A stretch of 64,000 nucleotides of DNA from Asterias rubens (Eukaryota; Echinodermata; Asteroidea; Forcipulatida; Asteriidae): positions 3,716,523 through 3,780,522 of the forward strand of contig NC_047083.1 of assembly GCF_902459465.1 (NCBI RefSeq), written 5' to 3'. Numbering within the stretch: position 1 is the stretch's first letter; each line of letters begins with the position of its first letter. Under the pieces are notes generated by a model. It made no database searches and was not told where the DNA came from. It worked only from the letters and a program-made list of their open reading frames with translations. Position numbers and translations under genes: made by a program. Of this stretch, positions 11,544 through 23,500 are shown one piece after another.

Positions 11544-14500
11544 CTACGAGCTACCGCTAGCGTTATTTGTAGCTGATTTCGAGTTTGCATTGTTTAAGTC
11601 GAGTGCTTCGATCAAATCGTCTAAAACGGAAACGTCCTTTGCGTCCAGTATGTTAAATTCTTGGGAGAAGATGACCACTTGAATGAATAAACTGTTGAGA
11701 TGCCTATGAAGATCGAAGAAGATTAACTGTTCGTAGTGGGCGTGGTAAATGTGGGCTACAATTTGGAATAGAAGTCTTAGAACACGCTTGACTAACACCT
11801 CAAAATCACTTGGGAAGACGTGATCTGAAAACAAAGAAAAAAAAACATATTATTATCGCTAAGAAAAGGGGTTGGAGTCCCGGTCATGGCACTTGTGTCT
11901 TTTAGCAAGACACTTACATGTACTTAACCACTGTTGCTTTGTCCTTTGGGTGGTTGTAAAGTCGTAGGTCCCACGTCTTGTGTGTAAGGCAAAGGACGAA
12001 GCATCATGGTTAAAGGTCTTGCTTTTTAAGGACACAGGTGTCAAGACTAGGACTCAAACCCACACTCTGCTAAACAGAAACACCAGAGATTGAGTCCAGT
12101 GCTCTTAACCGCTAGGCCGGGTGACACTCCACCTGGGCCCAATTTCATAGGGCTGCTTAAGCACAAAAAGTAGCTTAGCACAACAAAATTCTGCTTACCA
12201 GAATAAGGTTACCAGCCAAACTACCATGTCACAAGTACACTTTCAGACTGAGATCCTGCTCATTTCTGCTAAGCAGAAAATTGTTAAGCAATATTCTCTG
12301 CTTAAGCAGCTATATGAAATTGGGCCCTGCTGTGAAGATCTGGAGAAACAACTTACCGTATTTTGTCGGTAATATAGATTCATCGTTGATATACTTTTGT
12401 ATATTTGACATGGCATAGTTGATATACTGTGGTGCTGTTAACTTCAATTTCTTTCCCTTGTCATCGAGCCAAAGGTATTGCCTAAAGAAGAAAAAAAAGT
12501 GAAAGAGTTTCAGGCTGAAAAGTGAGGGATGGGGAGTCAACCTGGCTAGCATGCGACCCTTCCGGGCTAAAAAAGCCCTTCTCAATATTTATAGTTGATT
12601 TTATCTGGGTAAATAAGCTGTTTGCGAGTTAGATTTAAACAATGTCTGGTACAATGACTTGCTCAAGTCACAATGCGACGCTTACATTTGAATTCTTTAG
12701 ACTATCGAGACAGTTGATATGTCAAATGGTTCGCAGCAAGCTTTTGTATAGCAACCTCCAGATGAGTAGACCCTGGCACCATTGTGATATACACATCCAT
12801 TCAGTTAACTAGTTCTAGTTACTTCTTTTCATTATACAATTGTTGCACGCTGTGACGGGGTCCATGGCATTTTGTACACCCGAGGGGGAAAATGGCACCC
12901 GGTGCCATTTGCCACCAAGGGTGTACAAAACCAATGGACCCCAGTCACAGCGTGCAACAATTGTTTTGTTATACCTTTGTATAATTGTTATTCCTCTTCT
13001 CGAAGTTCTGTTGTCATCTTCAAACATTATTACGACAGACTAGTCATTGTTTAACAAGCAGACGAACAAGAAACAGTTCCCTCGAACCCGCGGTTGTTTC
13101 GTACACAGCGCTGGAAATCGACCACCGCTGGGAACGATTAAGGTGATGTACACCGGTGTACATGTACATCATTTTTCATGTTACCCGGCCCGTCGAGCCA
13201 TGTAACATGCGTTTTTGTAGCGCGTCACATGATTGGTTCTCTCTCGACCCATCAAACTTCACAGTTTGTTACCGAGGTATAACAAAGGAGATTGTTGCAT
13301 GGACGTGTACCCATTGTTGTACCTGCAAGTTTACTAGTTCTAGTTACTTCTTATCATACAAGATTGTTGGATGGACGTGAAATGAGTACTTACGTATTCC
13401 CCGGTGCTGACATGCTCGGACATGTCTCATTTGTACAAGACTCTCCTGACGATACTCCGTATAAAACATTTACATTGTTGAAGAATTCAAGAACTGCAAA
13501 TCACAAAGAAAAGTTAAGATTTTGTTTCATCAAATTTCTTCAAACTTTAGAGAGTAATTATTTTGATTTGTACAGTAAATGGTCTTTCTAAACTGGGAGC
13601 AAGTTCGATCAGGGTACAATCATCGACTAGTGGTTAGTTTGTGACGTATGAAGTGCATGTGCTCTGAAATAAAAGTGCATATGACTCCTAGTGGTTGTCT
13701 AGCGACCATATGTGAAAAAGATGACCGTGAACATGCCGTGAACACATCAAAAGTCCATACTCAATTCTTTTCAGCCATTTTAAGAATAACCGCCAGCAGC
13801 ACACTATGACTATGATATGGCAAATTGCTATTGGTAACCAACGATGCAACCAACCTCGACCAGCCTCCGCGAATAGTCGACTAGACTGGTTCAACTATCG
13901 CTGACTAACGCGGGTTCGATCACAGTTAGTTCGATCTGTGGTTAACTATGGTCGTTGATCGAACTTGCTCAGAGCTTGAGGCGTGGTAACACCATAGTGT
14001 CTACTTGCCAGGTAGATTTCGTTCTTTAGAGAACTGTCTTGCTATATTATTCTACTACTATGAAGTAGATTTTCAGAAATTGGGAGACATGTCCTGCTTT
14101 TTAACTACAACCTGGGCAGAAGGCAGAGATGCCAAGTCCAGAGGCCAGCTATGCGTGAGATTTTTCGAAGCATTGTAGGTTGCGTTTTTTGTACACACGA
14201 GCACGATTTAGCAATGCATTGTCGTAATTTTTTTATTTTTTTTTCCCCCTGTCTGGCCCCAATGCGTGAGAAAATAGATGCTGTGCGTGTGAGCGTGACA
14301 GAGCCCAAATGCGTGAGTCTCACGCCTAATGCGTGAGACTTGGTAGGTCTGAGAATGTAGAGCAGTGTCGAGTCCACCAAGATTGCCCAATAGCTAGCGG
14401 CAGTACGAATACCATGTTATGTATTTTTAAGCCTTACACACTCACCATTTGAGCCGACCCACTCATTCTGATCTAGGCCCTTGGGTAACCTCACAACGTC

Positions 14501-17500
14501 CCTCATGTCAAAGTCCGTTATCTGTGCCCCTAGATATTGGGGTTCCAAGAACAGCTTAGGCTCCTCTGGAGCTGTGGGTATCTGAGGCTTCTTCTCTTTC
14601 CGTCCCGCTTTCCTGTAACGAGAAACAAACAGACAAATCAAGTTTTAAGGTAAGATTGAAATTGTTTAAAGGTTATGAGAATTAACTACTTTGATTGGTG
14701 TTATTAAATAGCTAGATATTCATAAACAACAAATCCGATTTTTTTTTTTTTTTTTAGCCCTCCCTTGTATTTTTTATTGAATTAAATTGAATTAAAATGT
14801 AGCGCTTCGGGAACGCCCACTAAAAATAGACCGTAGCTCATGAATAAGTGACGTCATCGCTGTGACGTCACTTGGGGAACGAAGTGACTGCTGCCTGAAT
14901 GTAAACAAACCATTGCCCAACACAGGAAAGACGGCAGTGAAATGCTTGTTCATGATGCGGTCTATTAATTGTGATTGTACCCATATTTTTTTTGTACTTT
15001 CCTCGGAAAATAATAATGACTGTAACAATGAATATATATATATATACAGATTATTTTAATAAAGTTATAAGAAACACAAAAAAACACACGATATAAATAC
15101 AAAGTTATATTTATCCATCCGCTGGCGTGTGTTTTTACATGCATGCATGCATGCATGCCGCGTCGCGCCATCGTCGTCTCTCACAGTTTCAGTTATCATA
15201 CCACGATTGTCGTAATTTCAACTCGATTTTTAGCCTTTCTTTTGGCATGACCAAAAGATGTGTTGCTGCTGGGTGCAGCAACACCACTTCTGCTGGAGTG
15301 AGTCTGCACAAATTTCCACTTGATCCCAAAATAAGACGAATCTGGGCCAAAAAAGTTCGTCTCACTCGTGCGAAGTGGCAGGGGCCTACTGAGCATAGCA
15401 CACTATGTTGCTCACACTTCACGCCAGAATGCTTCGAGGGTGGACTCCACCAAGAATTTGGTCTAAAAAGGAAACGCTTTTTGAAGCCAGAGGCCATCCC
15501 CACCATATTCAGAGCAACCGAGAAGTCTCCAGCCAAAAAGAAGCATCGGAAAGGGATCCAGAAACGGGAGAAAGTTAAGGTAAATTTGTGTGTGAAACGT
15601 AGACAGTACCACCATACTATTATATTATAATGCACAGTGTTTCGCGCTCCAACGTGCAGGTACCGCGCGAGAGTGGTCGGTTTTTTTTGTGTGTGGTATT
15701 TTTAGTATAACTTTTGTCACTTGCTCAGGGTTTTACGTGAGATTTAGTCGCACACAATTCGCTTAGTTTGTTGGAAATGCCAACCAGACCTTGAAATTAA
15801 TGATTGAAAACTAATTGATTTGATGAAACTGTTATTTTTTTTTAATTGATTGGTGGTAAATTTATAGGATGCAAGAAATTTTCAAAAAAAACAAAAAAAA
15901 CCCGTTAACTAAATAGTACAAATAAAATACATCTAGAAGGTTGAAGTAGCTTTCAGCACATCTTTTTGCTGGCTGTTGGCTACATAACTTCACACTGACT
16001 TTGCAGCCCAGTAATCATAAAATCATTATTTAATTTCAGCTCCTGAAAGAGTTGCTCAGTCCCGTTGCAGAGTCCACGTCAGCATGCACCTCATCCACTT
16101 CCACAGATCAGGACATGGATTCAGATCAAAGTTATGGAGAAATTGATCATGTAAGTATACCTGCTGAAAGAATGCTATACTCTGTACATTTGACTAGACT
16201 ACATATCTCATCTATCATACAGCTGCCAAGACTTGCACATTTACTTATTCCGTGGATGTTTGTTGTTGATAGAACCTTGTTTATTACAATAATACATGAT
16301 TGTAGCTAAGGCTAAATTGAAACAATAGAATGAAAGGGGAAGCAATCAAATAACGAAAATTACTCGGTAAGTGGGACAATTGTTGGCATTCTGCATTAAA
16401 CAATTTATGGAATGAGAATATTTTTAAACACGATGAATCAAAAACTTGAATTAATAATAATCTGTTTGAAAAATATTGCAAATGATTTTTGGGGTTGAAC
16501 AGTTGCACACTTTTTTATTTTTTATATCATGTTCCTTTTTTTTACCAACAACTACATACATCTTCCTACATATTCATTGAATGTAATTTCTTGATTTCCA
16601 ATCCTTTTGTTTTAGGTGGCTTCAGCTTCACACAGTGTATCCGTACAATGCCAGACAACACCATGCACCACACACGTTGCAACTCAAACCCGTCTCCCTA
16701 CAAGAGTAAAATGTAACTATTTTTATTCACTTATTTTTTATTTTATTTTTTTCAGTTTAATTTGCATGCAAGTCTCCCGATAAGCTTGTGGCACCGTTAA
16801 ACATGTTTCCCCAAAACTACGGAGTAAGATAGCACAGCTCACAAAATTTACCGTGTTTGAGGTGCTGTTTTCTAAGAGAATTTGTCATTAAGGAAATCCA
16901 TATTAACAATCATGATTAGTGAGGCTTGATAATACGTTGGATCCAATTATTTGTATGACTGAAAATTTACTGACCAATGTATCAATGTTTTGGCTCAACA
17001 AGTTTCAATGCATTTCTTTTTAGTGGTGCAAGCATCTGCTCACATGCATTGTATGGGGATCCAGGCTCAGCCAAGAACTGTCTCATGTGGAGTCATCTGT
17101 AAACTTCTTGATGATGTCCCAACTCAGGAGTCCAGTTCAGACAGCAGCAATGATGATGATGGGAGAGATCCAGAATACCAGCCCTGTTATGATGGTCCAT
17201 CGTCAGACTCGGATGGTTCAAGTTCCACTCACAATAATGAAGGGTACGGATCACTACATGATTTTTCTTCCTTTTAAGATTTTTAAATGCAAATTAACTG
17301 GGAAACAAATTTGTACAACTTGCTTTTTGTAACACAAAATTAATGAGAATTTTATTCTATTTTTTATTTCCTTTCTTTATTTATTTTTACACCAACATAA
17401 AAACAGACAGCAATTCATAAAAATCAAGTGCCATTTAAAGTGATTGTCATGTCTTCGTTTCATTCCACAGCTCCAGTAATATCCACAAGGAGAGAAAGTT

Positions 17501-20500
17501 CATCGTGTTTGAATCCCAACTGATGAAGTTGTTCAACAGATGCATTTCCTGTGGTTGTTGTTTGGTGACCATGAAGAGCTCTAGGAAAGGAGGGATGTTA
17601 AGGGTTCGGCAGTCATGTGAGATGTGTGACGACACAACCACCTGGGATAGCCAGCCCTGGTTAAACAATACACCGGCTGGGAACATCCTTCTCTCAGCAT
17701 CCATCTTGTTTGCAGGTGGAACAGTAGCACAGACTTTTCGTGTGCTCCAACATATGGGTGTTGCTACCATGACGCAACGAAACTTCTTTAAGCATCAGAA
17801 GCAGTTCCTACTTCCAGCTGTGAATGCAGTATTTGTCAGTAAGCAGACGAGACTGATTATGGAAATTGCAGCAGAGGGTGACCCTCTGGTTATTGGAGGG
17901 GATGGTAGGGCGGACAGCCCTGGACACAGCGCTAAGTATGGATCATACACAGCCCTTGATCTCGAACGGAACAAGATTCTTGATATCCAACTGGTACAGG
18001 TAAATAAACAATTACTTCATGTAGGTTTGTGTGCAGGTTAGCAAAGTAAAGTTTTTAACTGCCGCTTATTTTTATTCATGTTATTGTTCTTACTTTTTAT
18101 TCAGAGCAACGAAGTGAAAGGGAGCTACCATATGGAGCTAGAAGGCTTCAAACGAACTCTAGAGAAGCTCAACACCAGTGGGCTAGTTGTTAGTAAGCTG
18201 GTATCAGACAGGCACAGGCAGCTTGCGAAATATGTGCGGGAGAAAACTGACATCAGCCACATGTTTGACGTGTGGCACATCGCCAAAGGTACGCTTGAAC
18301 AGTTCATTGATTGTATTAGACAGATTTTATGGTGCCAAGCGAGAGATGATTATGCTCATGGATTTTGGCATATCAGATACTTTTGGAAAACTTTTCAAGT
18401 TCACTGTGGCCCTCTTTAAATACCACATTTATTTTTTTAATCTGTTCTCACAGGATTGAAGAAAAAAGTGGATAAACTTTCAAAGGTGAAGAACTGTGGG
18501 GCGGTGACTGAATGGTCCAAGAGTTTAAACCACCACATTTACTGGTGCGCATCCAGCACCACAGATGACCAGTCGGCACTGCGTGCTGCCAAATGGCTCT
18601 CGATAGTAAACCACATTCAAGGAGTTCACCATGGCCATTCAGAATTGTATCCAAACTGTGAGCACGATATTCTGGATGGCGATCGCAAAAAAAAATATAT
18701 GAAGCCAAGTAAGTACACTTCTCTTTATTCGCTATTTTAATATAACTGAGGACCAGAAGCATTCTTCTGCAGCAGAGAACAGTACAATTATTTGTAATGA
18801 TATAACATAATCTTGTTGTTTTAACTGAAGGTACACTAGCGACCGAAAAGTTGACGAGTATCCTAACCAAGACGATGCTTCTTAACGATATCAAGATGAT
18901 GTCAACAACAAGGCAGACATCATCGCTGGAATCCTTCCACAGCGTTCTAAACTACTTTGCACCCAAGATGAATGCGTACACATATCATGGGATGACCTGC
19001 AGGTTAGTTTGGCGACAAACAGTTCATGTGTAGGGCAAAACAAGATTAAAACAGCCCCAAATGTCTTCATGTATTGTTGCATTGTTGGTTGCAAAACAGT
19101 ATGTGAATGTCGATCTGGCCCGTTTTTATACATGTCATTTTAACCTTTTTCACTCTCTGTTTTCACCTATTTTCAATGAAACTTGTCACTCCTTGAATAA
19201 TGCCTATTGTTGGTAAACATAATATTATTATTTCTAACCTTTTAAAATTGTATTTGTTTTTGAAAGGTTACAGATGACTGCTCTTCATTATAATGAGATT
19301 AGTGACAGCGCACAGGCAAAAACAAGGGCAGGGAATCTAAGATACCAACTCAACAAACCCAAGTACAAGAAAGGGAGTGCGACTGTGAAGGCAGTGAAAG
19401 AACCCTGTAAATATGGTAAGAAAAAGACTCTTGTTTGACTCAGGAATATTTTGGCTATGAGGAACACTGAGAACGAGTTGTTTCACTGTAAAAAATTAAA
19501 CATTTGTAATAAATCAAAACTATTCTTGTTCGATTTATGTGCAGGCTATGTAGACGAGTTGATGGCGGAAGTAGTACGTAGAGTGAAAACCTCCTCACGA
19601 GAACTCATGAAGAAACCACCTCCGACACTATGCAGTGTGTACAAGTTTCCCCCCAAGGACGAGTTAATTTCTCGGCACAGAACCAGGTTTAACCTTCCCT
19701 AGATTAGAAACACTGCGTTGTGTTGCACCATTTTGTGATAACATAACTTTAACAAAAGACACAAGAATCATTTATACTATTCGTGTACTTGTCTTTCATT
19801 TGGTGCTCAATATTATTTCTTCATTGAGGCTCAAATTTGAAGAATTTTGTTAGGGGGGAGACTTCTTTACTGACGGGAAGTTATGTGAACCCTAGTTTAG
19901 ACATGAATGACAGTGCCATAAATAAAATACAAGTTGGACAAACTGGTGGTATTTAATTTTAGTAGTAAAGAAATTTATTAGGTTTGGACTTGGACAATGA
20001 TCACATCTGACCCCAAACTTATAAGATAACACGTAGCGAGGATCCGTCTGTTTGTCAGTTGTACTCATCTCACGTGAATTGATGTTAAAGGCCTACATGG
20101 TGATTTCAGATAAATCACATGAACTGTTTTACATTAAGTTCTTAAGTTTCTTATTATATTTATATCTATAAAAATTGTTGCCTCTGAAATATAATGTTCA
20201 GGAAAATTCTCCAGGAATTGAAATAAAAGGCCTACATGGTAATTCCAGATGAATCACATGAATGAGTATCCATTTTAAGTTATTAAGTTTCTTATTTTGT
20301 TTCAATCTACATATGTACAGTGTAGTGACATGTTTGCCTTTGGTTTGTTAAAATTAAACTACTCAATTTCTTTAAAACCTTTGTAAACGTCTGATGGAAA
20401 GGCTTGCCGGATCCTGTTCACCGCACAGGACGGCAATGGCACTCTCACTTCCTTCCCCAAGAAGTGCCATATCCAGCGTACCAACTGTCTGTAGGCAGCA

Positions 20501-23500
20501 TGACGATTTTTTCTGTGTAAAAGCAAAGGAAATATGCAGAAAATTGAGTTAAGTTTTTGGTAAATCATATTTGATGAGTTAGCTTTGATAAAACTTTGCA
20601 GTGAACAGTTTCATAAAAACTACCTCTTCATAAAAACTTGACAAGTGAACTGAGCGTTGTCGACATGTACATGTACATTGCGAAACGGAGGACTGAGCAA
20701 TGATTTGAAAATTAAACCATGATTTAAAATAAATATTAGTTAACTCTTACAGATGGAAATGCAACCGATCACTAGTATTCAATTAATCATGGAGGTAACC
20801 ACACAACAATTGTCAAACTTACTGATTTTGAGTTACCTCCTGCTCCGGTGGATTATAGGCCTGATTGTATTCCCACAATGCGGTTTCCAAAACCCATAAA
20901 TTAAGGCATACTGCCGAAAAACCTGGGTGCTCGGTTATACAATCGACATCCAAGACAAATTCATCCATCTTGGCAACAACCCTTTCGACCTCCTTGCAGC
21001 AAATGCTCTCCTTGACTGTTGGCATTGCCACACAGCATCCACACAGGCACCTGTTGATATTGATTGAAATAAATTATTATTAATTTAATAGGTTTATCTT
21101 GGTCTATTCCATCAAGTGCTTTTTGGTTTGTGCAAAAATAAATGCTACCGAGATTATTAGAGATTTTGTTTTATGAACAACAGTCAAAATGTACTGTTTC
21201 GCCATTTGAATTGACCAAAAGGTCTGGTATGCCAAAATATTGACGGTTTGGAAAGAAATAACATTATAATATATGAAGTGAAGAAGGAAACCAGGGGAGA
21301 AGTTTATAATACAACACAAAAATAGGTCTTGGTCAGCTTTCCAAAATATAAACTTTATAAAGAGACACGTCCCACCCCCAGGAAAAGAAAATATATAATA
21401 AATAAAGAAACAAACCGTCTTCCTAAAGTTTGCCAATTTCCATGAAAATCCCCACGAGTAAATATTAGCTTTGTATAAATTATGAAGGCGACATGAACGA
21501 GATGCCACCGTACCGTGTTGTTGTCAGTCCAAGTGGGTTGCTATGCCCCTAACCAGTTGCGATATGATTGTGTAACAGCTGCCAGGTTTTGTTCTAGTTA
21601 TATGTGTTTTGAATCCTTCTTATCTTATAAAATCAGTATAATTCGTAGCAAAAGTATAACAACAAAATTTAGCGCTAAAACAAAATACAATTTACACACC
21701 ATTGGGAGTTTCCCAGTCTGTTTTCAACGTCGTCGTCGTCGTCCCGCACTGCTGGGGGAACATCATTATCACTGTCGCTATCGGAGCCACGTTCTGGCTC
21801 GTACATGTACGGCTGCATAGCACGGACTCCCCCGACTTCTCCTACTTCCTCTTCAGTGATATCATCGCCCGATGATGATCCCGATGATTCAGAAAATAAA
21901 TCGCTGGAAACTTCGCTGTCGGAATCCATTTTGTTGATAATTTTTCTGTACGTCGTTGATTGCGCGATTGCTGTATATAGAGAGTCGAGTCAGCGTGGGT
22001 GCACAACGCGAAGGTCGAGTGTGGACCGGTGGTGCTCTTCGTTCCCCAAGTGACGTCACGGCGATGACGTCACTTATTCATGAGCTACGGTCTATTTTTA
22101 GTGGGCGTTCCCGAAGCGCTACATATTAATTCAATTTAATTCAATAAAAAATACAAGGGAGGGCTAAAAAAATATTAAAAAATCGGATTTGTTGTTTATT
22201 AATATCTAGCTATTTAATAACACCAATCAAAGTAGTTAATTCTCATAACCTAATACATATACAAAATAGTATGTATGACATGTTAATTACATTCAAATTA
22301 CATGCAAAAAACATTTACTGATCATTACTCAAAATAATTTTTGGCATACAAAATTACTTGGTAACAAGCAATGGAGAGCTGTTGATAATATAAGACATTG
22401 TGAAAAATCGCTCCCTCTGAAGTATTGTAGTTTTTGAGAAATAAGTAAATTTCCATGATTTTGAATTTTGAGACCTCAGAATTAGATTTTGAGGTCTCAA
22501 AATCAAGCATCTGAAAGCACACAACTTTGTGTGACAAGGCTGTTTTTTCTTTCATTATTATCTCGCAACTTTGACAACCAATTCAGCTCAAATTTTCACA
22601 GGTTTGTTATTTTATGCAAATGTTGAGAAACATATTTGTACACCAAGTGAGAAGACTGGTCTTTGACAATTATGTTCAGTGTCTCGAAGGTAAGATTGAA
22701 ATTGTTACAGATGTGCATTGGACACATGGTTATTGTCAAAGACCAGTATTCTCACTTTGTGTATCAATGCATAAAATATCAAAGTTCTGTGAAAATTTTG
22801 ACTTGATTGGTCAAAAATGTTGCAGGAGAAGAATGAAAGAAAAAACACAATTGTGTGTGCCTTCAAATGCCACATAAATGCCTTAAAAACTCAAACGTTT
22901 GTACTTTGCCTTTGCCACACTTGGGTGTGTATAAACCTTTGTTAATGACCAGTAAAAAGTGTTGAAACATGGGCGTGACTAGTCTTGAAGTCAAGACGGT
23001 AATTGTTAAGCGTGGTGTGTAGTTACAGCGCGGCGTATTAAGCGCGGTGTGTAGTTACAGCGCGGCGTAGCTACGGGGACGATACACACACCCTCGATCC
23101 CAGTATGTGTGTGTGAGTCGCGCTACCTACGACTGTTGCATAGTGTAACATCGCACTGTGACTGTTGCATGAAAGGCAGACAAATAGGCAGCGCCTAACG
23201 ACTTGTCATCAAGTCTAGGGCGTGACATGCGAGCTTGCACCTGTGCTTATAAGACAGTTTCTTCATTCCTATTGGTCGAGAGCAATGGCCGGGACAGTTG
23301 TGCCATGTCATGCAATACGCCCGACGCGCACAGCATTCCCTAATATGGAGTTGTTTACCCAAGGGCCTTACCATTTCATTGCTGGAGGGTTGTTGTGTTG
23401 AAAGAAATCATTGAACAATTACAATTTGTGCATTTATTTTACTTTTTTACCAAAAAGTTTTGATGTTTTTTGACCGAAAATCTATTTATGAACGGTTTTC

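Larger units (their letters stand above)
14670..22251. mobile_element. 7.6-kb THAP/Kolobok-like DNA transposon with a P2X7-ballast-domain cargo gene
   Basis: Bounded by 215-bp inverted repeats (14670-14884 and 22037-22251) that begin AGGTTATGAGAATTAAC and differ at only a few bases plus a poly-T length change. It carries two uninterrupted spliced genes in convergent order: a THAP-DDE transposase (plus, 15247-19702) and a protein with a P2X7-type zinc-binding domain (minus, 20359-21929). The left end is preceded by TTAA, the Kolobok-type target; the right end is followed by AATA, which could be TTAATA after a 2-base loss. Intact ORFs and similar ends indicate a young, possibly active copy. It sits in MOB2 intron 1. 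Superfamily is inferred from the THAP domain, the DGRxDSPGHxAKY motif and TTAA. Confidence 0.88.

Noticed and set aside
15189..15635. 148-codon minus frame opposite the THAP exon
   Set aside because: Shadow of the THAP-coding exon on the other strand.
18448..18894. 148-codon minus frame
   Set aside because: Antisense shadow of transposase exon 7 and its introns.
20359..21929. A P2X receptor gene
   Set aside because: Only the P2X7-type intracellular domain is present; there are no transmembrane helices or ATP-binding ectodomain in the 203-aa product.
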